Position numbers and translations under genes: made by a program. The notes under the pieces were generated by a model. That model saw only the letters and a list, made by a program, of their open reading frames with translations, was not told the DNA's origin and ran no database searches. A stretch of 13,607 nucleotides of DNA, from contig DASZKX010000112.1 of the NCBI GenBank assembly GCA_035552735.1, positions 1 to 13,607 on the forward strand. The letters run 5' to 3'. Source of the DNA: VAZQ01 sp035552735. GTDB lineage: Bacteria; Pseudomonadota; Alphaproteobacteria; Rhizobiales; Xanthobacteraceae. Positions 13,381 through 13,607 of the stretch are shown piece after piece (the first letter of the stretch is position 1; every line of letters begins with the position of its first letter).

Positions 13381-13416
13381 GTCAGACGCACGGCCAGACG
13401 CAAGGCCCGACCGAAC
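13381..13416 (+). repeat. degenerate 12-nt tandem repeat before the secreted-protein gene
   Basis: GTCAGACGCACG (13381-13392), GCCAGACGCAAG (13393-13404) and GCCCGACCGAAC (13405-13416) are successive 12-nt units; the first two match at 10 of 12 bases, the third at 8 of 12 with the second. A related word, CCCGACCGCAAG, occurs earlier at 13321-13332. The tract ends just before the ribosome-binding site GGGAG (13425-13429). Confidence 0.5.
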
Positions 13417-13435
13417 AGCCAAACGGGAGACTTTC

Positions 13436-13607
13436 ATGCTCAGATCTTCTCCAACGACGACGGCCGCCGTGGCCGCCATGATCACCGGCCTGTTCACCTT
13501 CGTGGTCGCCCCGCCGGCGGCCCGGGCCCAGGGCGCCGCGGTGCTTTCCGGACAGGTCACCTCGGCCGAAGAAGGCGCGATGGAAGGGGTGATCGTCAGT
13601 GCCAAGA
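13436..13607 (+). CDS. secreted carboxypeptidase-regulatory-like domain protein, 5' part only
   Basis: The first 57 residues of a gene running off the window. A Sec-type signal peptide is clear: short basic start (MLRSSP), hydrophobic core at about 10-26, and an ARA-Q cleavage site at 29-32. The mature part begins with LSGQVTSAEEGAMEGVIVSAK, the opening strand pair of the transthyretin-like carboxypeptidase-regulatory fold (G-x-V ... G-x-x-V-x-A). GGGAG (13425-13429) is 6 nt before ATG 13436. From memory, proteins with this N-terminus in Rhizobiales continue into a virginiamycin-B-lyase-like propeller or similar secreted domain, but nothing here shows it. Divergent from the CobW-type gene, with a 339-nt gap. 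Confidence 0.75.
   Translation, partial: MLRSSPTTTAAVAAMITGLFTFVVAPPAARAQGAAVLSGQVTSAEEGAMEGVIVSAK

Overview
The window looks like chromosomal DNA from a GC-rich alphaproteobacterium, probably a Rhizobiales member near Bradyrhizobium/Xanthobacteraceae. This rests on codon usage, protein styles (GlcG/HbpS-like protein, short alphaproteobacterial ornithine decarboxylase, CobW GTPase followed by a WD40 protein) and a palindromic intergenic repeat built on GATGGGTTTCGC / CTACCCATC, a type I associate with bradyrhizobia. That placement is inference. I see no tRNA, rRNA, CRISPR array, transposase or IS.

Layout. (1) 1-2045, minus: M3-family zinc metallopeptidase (Dcp type), cut by the window edge just before its stop. 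(2) 2184-4253, plus: a catabolic-looking pair, a GlcG/HbpS-like small protein and a MmgE/PrpD-family protein carrying a twin-arginine signal. (3) 4361-4478: a frameshifted, internally deleted remnant of a dihydrodipicolinate-synthase-like (DapA-like) gene. (4) about 4479-6915: a lower-GC island with a single-domain response regulator (minus) and a divergent CHASE3 hybrid histidine kinase (plus). (5) 6948-8234, plus: the intact DapA-like gene, related to the remnant, and a small two-helix membrane protein. (6) 8235-8789: a long non-coding stretch with direct repeats and a structured leader, then an ornithine/lysine decarboxylase (8790-9920). (7) a nested palindromic repeat separating it from a convergent NarL/LuxR response regulator (10037-10675, minus). 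(8) 10981-13096, minus: a two-gene unit, CobW/COG0523 GTPase with a His-rich loop, then a WD40 beta-propeller protein. (9) 13436-end, plus: the start of a secreted protein with a carboxypeptidase-regulatory-like (transthyretin-like) fold.

How the genes may fit together. The GlcG-like, PrpD-like and DapA-like proteins would make a plausible small-acid or sugar-acid catabolic unit (hydration/dehydration plus aldolase/lyase chemistry), but the substrate cannot be read from sequence. The two-component island splits this unit and may sense a periplasmic signal. The decarboxylase makes polyamines and sits behind a leader that fits, by gene context, the alphaproteobacterial speF RNA element. The CobW/WD40 pair is probably a zinc (metal) allocation module.

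The most unusual signals are the DapA-like remnant that supplies the response-regulator stop codon at the island edge, the leader of the decarboxylase with an exact 14-nt duplication beside its ribosome-binding site, and the predicted export of a MmgE/PrpD-family enzyme.
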